From Macrococcus capreoli (GTDB lineage: Bacteria > Bacillota > Bacilli > Staphylococcales > Staphylococcaceae), in NCBI RefSeq assembly GCF_025628935.1, contig NZ_JAOTIS010000003.1, positions 1-64,000 of the forward strand: DNA of 64,000 bases, given 5' to 3'. This document shows positions 18,551-28,776 of the stretch, piece by piece (the first letter of the stretch is position 1; every line of letters begins with the position of its first letter). A program made the position numbers and the translations under genes. The notes under the pieces were generated by a model that had not been told where the DNA came from, ran no database searches, and saw only the letters and a program-made list of their open reading frames with translations.

Positions 18551-21322
18551 CTATAAATTTAATGCATCATTGATTATTTTAGATTGTACAAGCTTATGAA
18601 TTTCGTTATCACCTTCAGAAGGTGCTGCACGTCGTACACGACCATAATAACGTACAGGAATATTTTGTGCCATACTTAATAAATCCGGATAAATAAAGTG
18701 CCAAGCACCTTGATTTTCTGGCTCTTCCTGCACAAAACCTATTTCAGTTAAAGCGCGCATATCATTAATAATTGCCTGAATTTCTTCTTTTGGTAATGGA
18801 TATAACTGCTCTAATCGAATTAAATGAATTTCATCATTTGGAGTCTTTTGCAACTCAGTATATAAATCGACTGCAACTTTACCACTCGCAATTAATAGCT
18901 TTTTAACTTTTGTCTTTTTATAACTTTCAGAAATAATAGGTTTAAAGCTACCTGATGTAAACTTATCTACTGTATCTGCGACTAAATTATTACGCAATAA
19001 ACTTTTCGGACTCATTAATACTAATGGTCTCATATGCATTGTATTTAAATAATACGCCTGTCTACGTAATAAATGGAAGTAGTTCGCAGTTGACGTTACA
19101 TTTGCAACTGTCCAGTTATTCTCACCCGCTAATTGTAAGAAACGCTCTAAACGCGCTGATGAATGTTCAGGTCCCTGGCCTTCAAATGCATGTGGTAGTA
19201 AAAGGGTTAAACCACTACGTTCGCCCCATTTAGCATTCGCACTTGAAATAAAGTTATCAAAAATCATTTGTGCCATATTCGCAAAATCACCATATTGTGC
19301 TTCCCAAACTGCTAAAGCTTTGTTGTTCTCTAAATTATATCCGTATTCAAATCCAACAACAGCTGCTTCTGATAAAGGTGAGTTGTGAATATCAAATGAT
19401 GCCTGTGCATTCGAAATATGTTGTAATGGCGTATATTTATCACCATTATTTGCATCATTTAATACTGCATGACGATGTGCAAAAGTACCGCGTTCTGCAT
19501 CTTGTCCTGTGTGTCGCACTGGTTTACCATCTTGAATGATTGTTCCATAAGCCAATAATTCCGCGTGTCCCCAATCAATTAACCCATCTTTCGTAAATGG
19601 ATCATTTCGACGTTCAAGTATTTTCTGGAGTTTATTAAATACCGTAAAAGATTCAGGTGTTGTAAGCATTTCATCATTAATTTGTTTTAAACGTTCTAAC
19701 GATACACCCGTTTCAACTTGATCGTAACCAGATGTTACTTCAGCAGGTGCCAGCATCTCGCTATCCGTTATCATTGTACTTTTATCTATTTTATCATGTG
19801 CTGTTCGAAGTTCCGTTATTACATTCTCAAAGATATTATTCATTTCTTCCTCTGTAATAATGCCTTCTTCTATTAACTGTTTACCATATTTAATTTCAAT
19901 ACTTGGATGACCTTTTACTTCTTTATATAACATAGGATTAGTAATTGTCGGTTCATCCATTTCATTATGGCCATAACGACGATAACCTACTAAATCTATC
20001 ACAAAATCTTTATTGAACTTTTGTCTAAACGCCATCGCAAGTTCAATTGCTTCCATACATGCTTCAACATCATCAGCATTCACATGAATAATCGGCAAGT
20101 CATAACCTTTAGCTACATCTGTGGCATAAGTTGTTGACCTAGAATCATATGGTTCAGTTGTGAATCCGACACGATTGTTCGTGATGATATGTAAAGAACC
20201 ACCCACTGAATAACCATCTAAATTGCTTAAGTTCATACTTTCAAAGTTAATCCCTTGTCCTGGAAATGCTGCATCACCATGAATTAAGACTGCAATTGCT
20301 TTATTGAAGTCCTGAACTGGTGCATTCACACCTTCTGTTTCCTCCTGAACTGCACGTGTTTTCCCTAATACAACTGGCGCAACAATTTCAAGGTGCGAAG
20401 GATTATTGGCAAGCGATACGACCTGCTCATGTCCATATTTTGTCGTTGTTTTCTTACCACCTAAATGGTATTTAACATCACTCGTCCAGCCTTTCGTTAC
20501 TTCTAATGATCCATCTTCAGGTAAAAATTTCAATGGGTCCGTATGCATAAACTCGGACAACATCATTTCATAAGGCTTTTCTAATATATGCGTTAACACA
20601 TTTAATCGGCCACGATGTGCCATACCAATTTCAATATTATTAATATTCTCTTTATTAGCGATACGTAATACATTCTCAAGCATTGGTACTAACGCATCAA
20701 CACCTTCTATTGAGAATCGTTTCGCACCCACAAAATTTTTATGAATATATTTTTCAAAGCCTTCTACATGTGCAAGGCTTTTTAATAAATTAATTTTATC
20801 TTCTTTACTAAGATGATTTTCTTTACGTGATTCAATTTGTTCCATGAGCCAATCGCGCTCAGTTGCATCATTAATATGTGAGATTTCAAAACCAATTGTA
20901 CGTTGATAAGCTTTCTGTAAATGTTCAACCGCTTCTAAAGCATTGCTAAATCGAGCAGCATATTGCTCTGAAATTAAACTTGCAGGTAAAGCAGCTAAGT
21001 CAGCTTCAGTTAAGTCGAAATCTTCTAATTTCAGTGCTGGTAGATTTTCGCGCTTTGGTTGGTACAACGGATAAATATCTGCTGTTAAATGCCCATATAC
21101 TCTTATGTTATCAACTAACCTTAACACGCGTTTTACTTTTTCAGTATCGGCATTGCCTAAGAGATGTGTAGGTTGCCCCCCTTGAATACTTGAAAATAAT
21201 ACTTGTAATTCATCAGAAACCGATGATGGATCAACTAGATACTGGTCAAACATCTCTAATAAAATGCCTAAGTTCGTTCCAAATCTAGGTGGTGCTTCAT
21301 CGAGGTTTTTACCTTTTGTCAT
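18551..21322 (-). CDS. odhA: 2-oxoglutarate dehydrogenase E1
   Basis: This thiamine-diphosphate-dependent subunit decarboxylates 2-oxoglutarate. The 923-residue protein is full length for the family, with [14 protein letters not shown], the GDAAFPGQG diphosphate-binding segment and the C-terminal transketolase-like half ([25 protein letters not shown]). The start at 21322 has GGAGGG seven bases before it, and the five extra upstream codons include that site. A candidate cre site lies about 25 bases further upstream, fitting carbon catabolite control of the TCA cycle. Confidence 0.95.
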   Translation of the reverse strand: MTKGKNLDEAPPRFGTNLGILLEMFDQYLVDPSSVSDELQVLFSSIQGGQPTHLLGNADTEKVKRVLRLVDNIRVYGHLTADIYPLYQPKRENLPALKLEDFDLTEADLAALPASLISEQYAARFSNALEAVEHLQKAYQRTIGFEISHINDATERDWLMEQIESRKENHLSKEDKINLLKSLAHVEGFEKYIHKNFVGAKRFSIEGVDALVPMLENVLRIANKENINNIEIGMAHRGRLNVLTHILEKPYEMMLSEFMHTDPLKFLPEDGSLEVTKGWTSDVKYHLGGKKTTTKYGHEQVVSLANNPSHLEIVAPVVLGKTRAVQEETEGVNAPVQDFNKAIAVLIHGDAAFPGQGINFESMNLSNLDGYSVGGSLHIITNNRVGFTTEPYDSRSTTYATDVAKGYDLPIIHVNADDVEACMEAIELAMAFRQKFNKDFVIDLVGYRRYGHNEMDEPTITNPMLYKEVKGHPSIEIKYGKQLIEEGIITEEEMNNIFENVITELRTAHDKIDKSTMITDSEMLAPAEVTSGYDQVETGVSLERLKQINDEMLTTPESFTVFNKLQKILERRNDPFTKDGLIDWGHAELLAYGTIIQDGKPVRHTGQDAERGTFAHRHAVLNDANNGDKYTPLQHISNAQASFDIHNSPLSEAAVVGFEYGYNLENNKALAVWEAQYGDFANMAQMIFDNFISSANAKWGERSGLTLLLPHAFEGQGPEHSSARLERFLQLAGENNWTVANVTSTANYFHLLRRQAYYLNTMHMRPLVLMSPKSLLRNNLVADTVDKFTSGSFKPIISESYKKTKVKKLLIASGKVAVDLYTELQKTPNDEIHLIRLEQLYPLPKEEIQAIINDMRALTEIGFVQEEPENQGAWHFIYPDLLSMAQNIPVRYYGRVRRAAPSEGDNEIHKLVQSKIINDALNL

Positions 21323-21345
21323 GGTTCCACCCTCCATTTAATTAA

Positions 21346-21360
21346 ATAAAACGTTTACAT
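21346..21360 (-). promoter_or_regulatory. Candidate CcpA (cre) site upstream of odhA
   Basis: On the minus strand the site reads ATGTAAACGTTTTAT, which follows the cre pattern WTGNAARCGNWWWCA except for the last two bases. It lies 24-38 bases upstream of the odhA start. CcpA represses TCA-cycle genes in Firmicutes growing on glucose. This is a by-eye match and a weak prediction. Confidence 0.4.
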
Positions 21361-21416
21361 GACTATTTTAACAAAGCAAATCACGAAATTAAAGGGTAAA
21401 TACGTATCTTTGTGAA

Positions 21417-22793
21417 TTATATTGTTCGAATTGGAAACTGAATAATCACTTTCGTGTAGTGATCAACTTCACTTTCAATACGTACTTGTCCTTTATAAGA
21501 TTCAATTAGTTTTTTGGCGATAGATAATCCTAAGCCATTGCCACCTTTCGAACGTGCACGTGATTTATCAACACGGTAAAAACGATCAAATACATTTTGA
21601 ATATCTTCTTGTGGAATTCCTTCACCATTATCAATGATTTCAATTTGTACGAGTTTGTTTTTTAATGATGTTCTAATCACGATATGTTTATTTCTTTGAT
21701 CATATTTCATGGCATTATCTAAAAAAATTAATAGAATTTGTTCGAAATGAAATCGATTTATGTTTAATTTTATTTGATCATGTGTAGAGTGATATTCAAA
21801 TGTATAGTCATTCTTGAGTTGTTGAATGGAATGAATACGGCCTCGAATTTCTGAGTTGATATCGATTAATTCGGTTTGTTTCAACTCTAACAAATTAGAG
21901 TCTTTCGATAACAACAATAATTCTTCTACAAGTTTATTGATTCGATTCATTTCTTCAAGTGAAATTGATAATGATTCTTCAAGGACATCAGGGTTATTTT
22001 TCCCCCATCGTTGTATTAAATTAAGATGGCCATTTACGATTTGTAATGGTGTTCTTAATTCATGACTCGCATCTTCAACAAATTGTTTCTGCTGATCAAA
22101 CGACGTTTCAAGTTGACTCATCATTTCATTAAACGTATCGATCATATCATCCATCTCATTATAACTCGTTGATACTTGTAACTTATTTTGAAATCCATCA
22201 CGTTTAATTTGATTCATCTTACTTGATAACTGTCGAATCGGTTTAGTAATTTGATTAGAAAACAGAAAACTGATGAGTGCAGTAATAAATAAAGCCGTTA
22301 AACCAAAGAAACTACAGAGTAGTATTAGAAATTGGATGACACTAAAATATTTATCCAAAGAATGCGCCACAGTTAAATAACCATTGAAATGGTCATTATG
22401 TAGTGGTGTTGACATCAATAAAAAATGTGTGCCATCTATTTCTTTTTGCACAATTGTTACTTTATTTCCTTTATCAACAGGCAACTCAAAAGTGTAGCTT
22501 AGTTTCGTAGTCGCGCTATAATAATTTTTTCCATCGATATCGTATAAAAATACTTTTTCATTATCATTCATCGATCGTTTAATATCTGAAGTTGTTACTT
22601 CCCCTGGTGTTTTTTCCTCAAAAAGCGCGGATATATCTGATACCGTTTTTTTAAGAACATCTACTTCTTGTTCTTTCTGATATGTACTCATTAAAAATAT
22701 AATAAACAAACTAAAGAGCATGAAAATGATAAATGTAATTGTCGTCGTTAATATTGTCCATTTTGAACGTAAAGACTGAGACTTTGTTGTCAT
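21417..22793 (-). CDS. arlS: Sensor histidine kinase ArlS
   Basis: ArlS senses an envelope or metabolic cue and phosphorylates ArlR; in S. aureus the pair controls adhesion, autolysis and MgrA. The 458-residue protein has a first membrane helix near residues 14-35, an extracytoplasmic domain, a second helix near 155-180, a HAMP linker, the H box [10 protein letters not shown] (His244) and the ATPase boxes [26 protein letters not shown]. Its start overlaps the end of arlR by 4 bases. Confidence 0.93.
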   Translation of the reverse strand: MTTKSQSLRSKWTILTTTITFIIFMLFSLFIIFLMSTYQKEQEVDVLKKTVSDISALFEEKTPGEVTTSDIKRSMNDNEKVFLYDIDGKNYYSATTKLSYTFELPVDKGNKVTIVQKEIDGTHFLLMSTPLHNDHFNGYLTVAHSLDKYFSVIQFLILLCSFFGLTALFITALISFLFSNQITKPIRQLSSKMNQIKRDGFQNKLQVSTSYNEMDDMIDTFNEMMSQLETSFDQQKQFVEDASHELRTPLQIVNGHLNLIQRWGKNNPDVLEESLSISLEEMNRINKLVEELLLLSKDSNLLELKQTELIDINSEIRGRIHSIQQLKNDYTFEYHSTHDQIKLNINRFHFEQILLIFLDNAMKYDQRNKHIVIRTSLKNKLVQIEIIDNGEGIPQEDIQNVFDRFYRVDKSRARSKGGNGLGLSIAKKLIESYKGQVRIESEVDHYTKVIIQFPIRTI

Positions 22794-23467
22794 CTGATAA
22801 CGTAACCTACGCCACGAACTGTTTCAATCAATTTATGATATTGAAATGGTTTGAGTTTATTACGCAAATAACGAATATAAACATCAACGACATTTGTTTC
22901 AACTTCACTTTCATAACCCCATACACTCGTTAATATTTGTTCACGTGTTAAGACGTGCTTTCTGTTTTCAACGAGAACCTTTAACAGTTCAAATTCTGTT
23001 TTCGTTAATTCTAACGTTTCACCATTTATCGTTACAGTAAACGCGTCTAAATTAATTTTCATTTCATTAATCTTTAATAACTTCTCATGATTTGTATTAT
23101 CCGGTTGAATATTACGTCGTAATATCACTCTGATACGCGCGAGCAATTCTTCAATATCAAAAGGTTTAACGATATAATCATCCGCACCGTAATCGAGGCC
23201 GATAACTTTATCATACGTATCACCTTTTGCAGTGATAATAATTACAGGTGTATTTTTTACTTTTCTAAGTTTTCGACACACTTCCAGACCATTAATTTTC
23301 GGCAGCATTAAATCAAGTAAAATGCAGTCATAGTCTGTTTGTATTGCTTCTTCTAATCCCTTTTCGCCATCATTCACAACACTAACTTCATAATTTTCAT
23401 GTATTAATTCTAATTGGATAAAACGTGCTAAATTCTCTTCATCTTCAATAATCAATATTTTGTGCAA
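22790..23467 (-). CDS. arlR: Response regulator ArlR (OmpR family)
   Basis: ArlR is the DNA-binding partner of ArlS. The 225-residue protein has a receiver domain with acidic pocket EDE (residues 8-10), phospho-acceptor Asp52 (CILLDLMLP), Thr in IIITAKG and Lys in IVKPF, then an OmpR-type winged helix with [26 protein letters not shown]. Translation starts at TTG, with AGGAG eight bases before it; no in-frame ATG is suitably placed. Only 20 bases separate it from the acetyltransferase gene upstream, so the three genes may be cotranscribed. Confidence 0.94.
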   Translation of the reverse strand: MHKILIIEDEENLARFIQLELIHENYEVSVVNDGEKGLEEAIQTDYDCILLDLMLPKINGLEVCRKLRKVKNTPVIIITAKGDTYDKVIGLDYGADDYIVKPFDIEELLARIRVILRRNIQPDNTNHEKLLKINEMKINLDAFTVTINGETLELTKTEFELLKVLVENRKHVLTREQILTSVWGYESEVETNVVDVYIRYLRNKLKPFQYHKLIETVRGVGYVIR

Positions 23468-23487
23468 AAAATCAACTCCTAATATGA

Positions 23488-24087
23488 TTACTTTTTATTA
23501 TACTTTTCCTGGATACGTTTAATATTTTCTTTCACGTCAGGCCATTCGTCATCGATAATTGAATAAATGATTAAATTTCTTCTAACACCATCTAAATTAC
23601 GTTCTTTACGAATGACACCTTCTTTTTGAAAACCCAGTCTTTCAATCGCTCGATTCGATCGTTCGTTTCTTTCGTCTGCACGAATTTGAACACGCACCAT
23701 ATTTAGTGTTTCAAAGCAGAATTCTAGTAATAAATACTTACTATCTGTATTTACATATGTTTTTTGCGCTTTTACACCAAACCATGTCGTGCCTATTTCA
23801 CAACTATCATTTTCATAGTCAATTTCTTTTATGCGTGTAGAACCTACAACTTCATTGGTTTCTTTCATAACAACGATAAACGGGATAGATTTCATTTTTT
23901 CGCGTAAATGTACAGCGTCTATCACCCATTGTTCCATCAAATCCATATCTGTCGCTTTAAATAACATATAACTCCAAATCGATTCATGGTTAATAGCATG
24001 CAAATCTTTTGCATGTTCTATTTGCATTGGTATTAATTTAATTCGTTCATTTTCTAACACGACAGATTCAAAAACATTTATCGTCAC
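23488..24087 (-). CDS. GNAT-family N-acetyltransferase (RimJ/RimL type)
   Basis: The 199-residue protein has the GNAT fold of the RimJ/RimL branch, with [50 protein letters not shown] and the acetyl-CoA loop region around [18 protein letters not shown]. It probably acetylates a small molecule or a protein N-terminus; the substrate cannot be read from sequence. The start is GTG with GAAGGTG just upstream. It directly precedes arlRS in the same direction. Confidence 0.82.
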   Translation of the reverse strand: MTINVFESVVLENERIKLIPMQIEHAKDLHAINHESIWSYMLFKATDMDLMEQWVIDAVHLREKMKSIPFIVVMKETNEVVGSTRIKEIDYENDSCEIGTTWFGVKAQKTYVNTDSKYLLLEFCFETLNMVRVQIRADERNERSNRAIERLGFQKEGVIRKERNLDGVRRNLIIYSIIDDEWPDVKENIKRIQEKYNKK

Positions 24088-24187
24088 TGTTGCACCTTCT
24101 TTTTATATGATATAGCAAAATCATAACAAGAAATGATGAAAATTCATATGTTTATGATTGAAATTTACAAATAAATAAAATTCATAA

Positions 24188-24295
24188 TAAAAAACTCCTG
24201 ACTGGGCAAAGTCAGGAGTGTATGGGCAAAATATTGGGGGTTATATGAAAATGTTCTTTTTAGAGGGGGAACTCTTTAATTGAGAATCATTTTCA
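24188..24295 (-). ncRNA. isrR: Fur-box-controlled small RNA, probable IsrR homologue
   Basis: No protein fits this stretch, but the minus strand has a complete RNA gene. A promoter with consensus TTGACA and TATAAT, 16 bases apart, starts RNA near 24295. A Fur box covers the start site. The predicted RNA of about 108 bases ends in a 10-bp hairpin (24194-24203 with 24210-24219) and a U tract. It carries four C-rich single-stranded or loop segments (opposite GGGGG at 24265-24269, GGGGG at 24236-24240, GGG at 24224-24226 and 24204-24206). An 8-bp pairing (24288-24295 with 24245-24252) can close the 5' domain. A Fur-repressed RNA with C-rich regions near arlR and the PAP2 gene is the pattern of S. 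aureus IsrR, an iron-sparing RNA that blocks translation of iron-using enzymes. The identity is inferred from promoter, structure and synteny. Confidence 0.72.
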
Positions 24296-24329
24296 TTTAT
24301 TATTATACCTTATTGAGAACGGTTGTCAA
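24281..24329 (-). promoter_or_regulatory. Promoter of the IsrR-like RNA with Fur box
   Basis: The -35 TTGACA (24324-24329) and -10 TATAAT (24302-24307) are both perfect and 16 bases apart. The -35 lies within the last codons of the PAP2 gene. TGAAAATGATTCTCA at 24281-24295 (minus strand) matches the 7-1-7 Fur pattern TGATAAT-N-ATTATCA at 12 of 14 positions and covers the start site. A weaker palindrome, TGACAAC-C-GTTCTCA (24314-24328), overlaps the -35/spacer and may be a second site. Confidence 0.72.
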
Positions 24330-24930
24330 TTACTTTGTGTAAAATTGTTTGTGCTAATAAAATACTAATAATGCCACCCACTATACCTGCAATAATATCA
24401 GTAGGATAATGTACACCTAAATATACACGACTCGTTGATATCATTATAATAGTGAAGACGCACAAACCGATTAAATATGGTTTAAATTTTACATCTGAGC
24501 GACTTAATAAATAGGCAATACTACCGAAAAAGGCTGTTGATCCCATTGCATGACCACTCGGAAAACTAAAGCCTGTAATATCAATTAATCTTAATAAAGT
24601 AGGTCGTTCTCTATCAAAAATATTTTTAAGCAATGGATTTAATGACCCAGCTAATATCATAGAAAGTGCAAAAAATAATGCTTCTATCTTTAATCGTTTT
24701 AACATTAAATATGCTACAATTAACAAACTTAAAGCAATCATCGCCCAAACTTCACCTATTTTAGTAAATCCTAACATAATTGATGTGGTAATAAAGCTTT
24801 CTGATGAATAAATGAATTCATAAACTTCATTATCAATCCACTTTCCTAGTCTTGATTCATGAAAGAATGCAATCACACCAAAGATAAAACTAAAAATTAA
24901 TATTAATGTAATCCTTTTCGTTCGTGACAT
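24310..24930 (-). CDS. PAP2-family membrane phosphatase (PgpB-like)
   Basis: The 206-residue protein has about five to six membrane helices and the three PAP2 motifs: KNIFDRERP, FPSGHAMGS and SRVYLGVHYPTD. Such enzymes dephosphorylate lipid phosphates, for example undecaprenyl pyrophosphate or phosphatidylglycerophosphate, at the outer membrane face. The start at 24930 has GGAGAG five bases before it; an earlier in-frame start would overlap murG and lie before this site. It follows murG by ten bases, consistent with a lipid-carrier recycling role. Confidence 0.9.
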   Translation of the reverse strand: MSRTKRITLILIFSFIFGVIAFFHESRLGKWIDNEVYEFIYSSESFITTSIMLGFTKIGEVWAMIALSLLIVAYLMLKRLKIEALFFALSMILAGSLNPLLKNIFDRERPTLLRLIDITGFSFPSGHAMGSTAFFGSIAYLLSRSDVKFKPYLIGLCVFTIIMISTSRVYLGVHYPTDIIAGIVGGIISILLAQTILHKVIDNRSQ

Positions 24931-24940
24931 ATTATCTCTC

Positions 24941-26005
24941 CTACTTCGTATCATCAATTATTTTATTTAAAAGTGATGCTGCTGTGTGCTGAGATTGTTC
25001 TTTTTCCATCTGCTTAATTATTTCGTTCGAATTTGAGTCAATTGCATGGATTGCTGCGAGTAACGATGCTTTCGTTAAATCGGCTTCCTGAATTACTTCA
25101 GCCAACCCTTTTGATTTAAATATGTTTGCATTGTCTATTTGATCCCCGCGACTTTGATCCAGCCCAAGTGGAATCAAAATCATCGGTTTCTTCAGCGCTA
25201 CAAATTCAAATAATGCATTCGCACCTGCACGAGAAATCATGATATCAGTTATTTTGTATAAATGCATTAATTCTTCAGAAACATATTCTCGCTGGTAATA
25301 TCCTTGTTTTTGTATTGAAATGTCCAGGTTGCCACGTCCTACTAAATGTATAATTTGATAATGATTAAGTAATGCGTCTAAATTCTCACGAATTGTATTG
25401 TTTATTGTTTTCGAGCCAAGCGATCCACCCATAATCATAATCACTTTTTTATTTTGATTAAACTGTGTAATTTGATAACCTTTTTGATTGTCACCTGTAA
25501 ATAAATCATCTCGTATTATACTACCCACATAATCTGCTTTTTCTTTCGGAACATATTTTAACGTTTCTTCAAAGGTTGTATACATTTTATTTGCAAATTT
25601 TAAGGCAAGTTTATTCGCTAATCCCGGTGTAACATCCGATTCATGAATAATCGTTTTAATATTGAGCATTTTAGCTGCGATTGTAACTGGGACTGCAACA
25701 AAACCACCTTTCGAAAATACTATATCCGGTTTTTCTTTTTTCAAAACTAATAATGCATCAATGATTCCTTTTTGTACTTTAAATATATCTTTAGCGTTTT
25801 CGACTGAAAGATATCGTCTTAATTTTCCACTTGAAATACCAAAATATTTTACATCAGGAAATCTTTTTGTGATTTCATCTTTTTCTATACCATTTTTCGA
25901 TCCAATATAGATACATTCTATATTTTGCTGTTGTGCTTGTGGTATCAATGCCATATTAACCGCTACATGGCCGATAGTGCCACCACCAGTAAATGCAATT
26001 TTCAT
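24941..26005 (-). CDS. murG: MurG, UDP-GlcNAc:undecaprenyl-PP-MurNAc-pentapeptide transferase
   Basis: MurG makes lipid II from lipid I on the inner face of the membrane. The 354-residue GT-B protein has the N-terminal glycine loop FTGGGTIGHV, a second loop IMGGSLGS, and the nucleotide-sugar signature SRAGANALFEFVALKKPMILIPLGLDQSRGDQIDNA. The start ATG at 26005 has GGAG eight bases upstream; a GTG nine bases earlier is too close to that site. It pairs with the PAP2 gene, away from the dcw cluster, as in Staphylococcus. Confidence 0.95.
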   Translation of the reverse strand: MKIAFTGGGTIGHVAVNMALIPQAQQQNIECIYIGSKNGIEKDEITKRFPDVKYFGISSGKLRRYLSVENAKDIFKVQKGIIDALLVLKKEKPDIVFSKGGFVAVPVTIAAKMLNIKTIIHESDVTPGLANKLALKFANKMYTTFEETLKYVPKEKADYVGSIIRDDLFTGDNQKGYQITQFNQNKKVIMIMGGSLGSKTINNTIRENLDALLNHYQIIHLVGRGNLDISIQKQGYYQREYVSEELMHLYKITDIMISRAGANALFEFVALKKPMILIPLGLDQSRGDQIDNANIFKSKGLAEVIQEADLTKASLLAAIHAIDSNSNEIIKQMEKEQSQHTAASLLNKIIDDTK

Positions 26006-26022
26006 ATTCGTCACTCCATCAT

Positions 26023-27501
26023 TTATGAATTTACAGCTTTCAATGCTGCTTGTAATTGTGTGTCATCATCCTGTACTTTTTTCATTAATCTTTCAGTAAA
26101 CGTAGATGTCGATTTCCCATTCATTTGTCCCGTTGGTGCAATACCTTCTGCGATTTGAAATGCCATAACAGCCTGTTGTGTTGCCTCATCAAATTCATTA
26201 TCAATTTTACCTGGATTATACCCTAAAGCTTTAAGACCAAGTTCCAGTGATTTTACACTGTTACCTTTTTCACCAATACTTAATACTGTATCACTATCTA
26301 ATATTTGGGCATTTGTATAATCTGGTAATTTAGCTTCAACGTCCGGCTCAATACCTTTTTTATGAATCCAATGCGCCTTAGGCGTTAACCACTTCAGTTG
26401 TGTATATTTTAACATCGATTTATCTTTATAGGGGGTCGCTGTTTGCACGATCCCTTTACCGAATGATTTTGTACCCACAATTTGTGCTTTATCATTTTCT
26501 CTTAAAGCTTCTGCAAAGACCTCTGATGCACTAGCTGAACCTTCATTTAATAGAATTGCTGTTTTAACGTTTTCAGTATATGGATTCATGTCATTTTCAG
26601 CTTTTAACGGCGTTTTATCACCTTTACTATCTTCTGTATAAAGTATGATATCCCCTTGATTTAAAAATTCATTTGCCATTTTCGTTGCCTCATCTAAATA
26701 GCCGCCTGGATTATTACGTAAATCAATTACTAAACGTTTCATTCCGGCATCATGCATTTTTGTCAATGCATCATGAAATTCACTTGCTGTTTTTTCCTGA
26801 AATTTCGTTACTGTGATGATAGCCGTTTTATCTTTATTAATTTTTGAGAAGACACTATCCATGTGAATTTTATCTCGTGTAATTTTCACTTTAAACGGAT
26901 CTTGAGCGCCACGTTTTATCGTTAATTCAACTTTCGTGCCTTTTTCCCCTCTTATTTTTTTAACAACTTGCTGAGCATTCCAGCCTTCTATTGTTTTACC
27001 GTCAATAGCTACGATAATATCATTTGGTTTTATACCTGCTTTATACGCTGGAGCATCTTTAATAGGACTTGAAATTAATATTTTTCCATCTTTTTGTTCA
27101 ATTTCAGCGCCGATACCTTGGAAATCCCCTTGCATTGATTCTGAAAATTCATTTTGTTCTTTTTCAGTCATATATTCACTATATGGATCATTTAATCCAT
27201 TCACCATACCTTTGATTGCGCCATCAATTAAAGCTTGTTTATCCACAGATTTATAATAATCTTTATTTAACGTGTCATAAACATTATATAATTTTACAAA
27301 TTCACTGCGTTTAGGTGCATCATCACTGATCATTTTTTCACTGCCACCTAAAATTGAAAAAGCTGTAACAGCCGCGGTAATGATAATTGTAGAAACAATC
27401 ATCATAATAAATTTGAATGGTGAAATCTCATAATGTCTACGGTGTTTTTCATGTTGTTCTATAGCTTTATCTTTTGTCTTGTCTGTATTATCTTGCTTCA
27501 A
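26023..27501 (-). CDS. ctpA: CtpA-like S41 carboxyl-terminal processing protease
   Basis: This is a membrane-anchored serine protease with about 492 residues: a short cytoplasmic N-terminus, one membrane helix (FIMMIVSTIIITAAVTAFSIL), a PDZ domain around IGAEIEQKDGKILISSPIKDAPAYKAGIKPND, the S41 catalytic core with the serine in NEGSASASEVFAEAL and the lysine in GTKSFGKGIVQ, and a C-terminal peptidoglycan-binding domain. The start is uncertain: TTG at 27501 was preferred, because upstream codons run into the preceding terminator. It likely matures or degrades exported proteins at the wall. Confidence 0.88.
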   Translation of the reverse strand: MKQDNTDKTKDKAIEQHEKHRRHYEISPFKFIMMIVSTIIITAAVTAFSILGGSEKMISDDAPKRSEFVKLYNVYDTLNKDYYKSVDKQALIDGAIKGMVNGLNDPYSEYMTEKEQNEFSESMQGDFQGIGAEIEQKDGKILISSPIKDAPAYKAGIKPNDIIVAIDGKTIEGWNAQQVVKKIRGEKGTKVELTIKRGAQDPFKVKITRDKIHMDSVFSKINKDKTAIITVTKFQEKTASEFHDALTKMHDAGMKRLVIDLRNNPGGYLDEATKMANEFLNQGDIILYTEDSKGDKTPLKAENDMNPYTENVKTAILLNEGSASASEVFAEALRENDKAQIVGTKSFGKGIVQTATPYKDKSMLKYTQLKWLTPKAHWIHKKGIEPDVEAKLPDYTNAQILDSDTVLSIGEKGNSVKSLELGLKALGYNPGKIDNEFDEATQQAVMAFQIAEGIAPTGQMNGKSTSTFTERLMKKVQDDDTQLQAALKAVNS

Positions 27502-27560
27502 ATTGTTCACATCCAATAAAATAAGTTTATTAGTATAGTATATAAAAAAACAAAAAATAA

Positions 27561-27583
27561 AGCACGTACGAAATGTACGTGCT
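27561..27583 (-). terminator. Terminator of the crr-yozE transcript
   Basis: A 9-bp perfect stem (27561-27569 with 27575-27583) is followed on the minus strand by a T-rich tail. The TAG stop codon of yozE forms part of the stem, so gene and terminator overlap. Confidence 0.85.
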
Positions 27584-27803
27584 AAAAATTTAACCATTCT
27601 TGATAGGATTCATACAGTTTATCAAACGTTGTAAGTGACATTTGTGCTGAACCATATTCTTCAATATAAGTAGATAATACATTAAAATCGTGGGCATGCT
27701 TCGGAAACATTAAATCGTTAAATACAGCTTCAGCAAAGTGCCCCATTTCATTATTTGCACCACGTTCTGTTAATACATAATGATAAAAAGAAGCTCGTTT
27801 CAT
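27582..27803 (-). CDS. YozE family protein
   Basis: This 73-residue soluble helical protein (MKRASFYHYVLTERGANNEMGHFAEAVFNDLMFPKHAHDFNVLSTYIEEYG) matches the YozE/UPF0346 family, whose structure resembles a SAM-like helical bundle. The function is unknown. It touches the crr stop codon, so it is translated from the crr message, and its stop codon lies within the terminator. Confidence 0.85.
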   Translation of the reverse strand: MKRASFYHYVLTERGANNEMGHFAEAVFNDLMFPKHAHDFNVLSTYIEEYGSAQMSLTTFDKLYESYQEWLNF

Positions 27804-28303
27804 TATTTAACTTCAACAGATAATACAGTTGTGGCACCACGTGATAATAAATCATCATTCACGATGTCCATCGTATTAATAATATCAGAGTTTGTAATAA
27901 TAACAGGTGTAATAATAGAAGAAGCATTTTCTTTAATTAAATCAATATCAAAGCTTAATAATGCATCTCCTACATTCACTTTATCGCCAGCACTTACTTT
28001 TGTTTCAAAACCATCACCTTTCATTGCAACCGTTTCCAAACCAACGTGAATTAAGATTTCTAATCCATTTGCTGCTTTTATACCAATGGCATGTTTCGTT
28101 GGAAATACATTGACGATTTCTCCATCAATCGGTGAAACGACTAATCCTTCTGTCGGCTCAATCCCAAATCCTTCACCCATCATTTTTTGTGCAAATACTG
28201 GATCAGGTATCGTTTCAATGGCAATATACTTACCTGAAATGGGTGCTTTAATTTCAATTTGTTTTGCTGCTTCATCATTTTTACCAAATAATTTTTTAAA
28301 CAT
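27803..28303 (-). CDS. crr: PTS glucose-type EIIA component
   Basis: EIIA-Glc accepts phosphate from HPr and passes it to the sugar-specific membrane component. The 166-residue protein has the all-beta EIIA fold, with the HAIGIKAANGLEILIHVGLETVAMKGDGF stretch carrying both conserved histidines; the second is phosphorylated. GGAGG precedes the ATG. It is free-standing, with no membrane component adjacent, so it may serve several PTS permeases. Confidence 0.92.
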   Translation of the reverse strand: MFKKLFGKNDEAAKQIEIKAPISGKYIAIETIPDPVFAQKMMGEGFGIEPTEGLVVSPIDGEIVNVFPTKHAIGIKAANGLEILIHVGLETVAMKGDGFETKVSAGDKVNVGDALLSFDIDLIKENASSIITPVIITNSDIINTMDIVNDDLLSRGATTVLSVEVK

Positions 28304-28350
28304 TTGAAGACCTCCTATTATGCGTTATAATTTTACTGTTTAAGCTTCTG

Positions 28351-28776
28351 TTATTCAAATAAATATAAGTAATCGGTATAACCGAGCTCTGCCAATTTTT
28401 CAAACGGAATAAACTGTATGCTTGCTGAATTAATACAATATCTTAGGCCACCCATTGATTTAGGGCCGTCATTGAACACATGGCCAAGATGAATGTCACT
28501 TAATTCAGTTCTGACTTCTGTACGCGTCATGCCATAGGATTTATCAACTAAAGATATGATTTCATCATCACTTATTGCTTTCGAAAAAGAGGGCCATCCG
28601 CATGATGAATCAAATTTATCCATGGAAGTAAAAAGAGGTTTTCCACTTACTTTATCTACATATAACCCTTTTTCAAAATGATTCCAGTATTCATTTTCAA
28701 AAGGGGGTTCAGTTCCATTTTGTTGTGTAACATAATATTCCATCTCATTTAAATCTTTTATTGACTTTTTAATCAT
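28351..28776 (-). CDS. msrB: Methionine-(R)-sulfoxide reductase
   Basis: MsrB reduces the R epimer of methionine sulfoxide in oxidised proteins. The 141-residue protein has the family motifs [28 protein letters not shown]-like and the catalytic cysteine in [11 protein letters not shown]. The ATG at 28776 lies inside the end of msrA (8-base overlap) with a GGGGG site before it; the longer open frame would overlap msrA by 71 bases. It is translated together with msrA. Confidence 0.93.
   Translation of the reverse strand: MIKKSIKDLNEMEYYVTQQNGTEPPFENEYWNHFEKGLYVDKVSGKPLFTSMDKFDSSCGWPSFSKAISDDEIISLVDKSYGMTRTEVRTELSDIHLGHVFNDGPKSMGGLRYCINSASIQFIPFEKLAELGYTDYLYLFE

Noticed and set aside
24222-24260. 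Very short plus-strand frames with G-rich sequence before ATG between GNAT and PAP2
   Set aside because: The G runs are the complement of the C-rich segments of the predicted small RNA; the peptides are only 6-8 residues.
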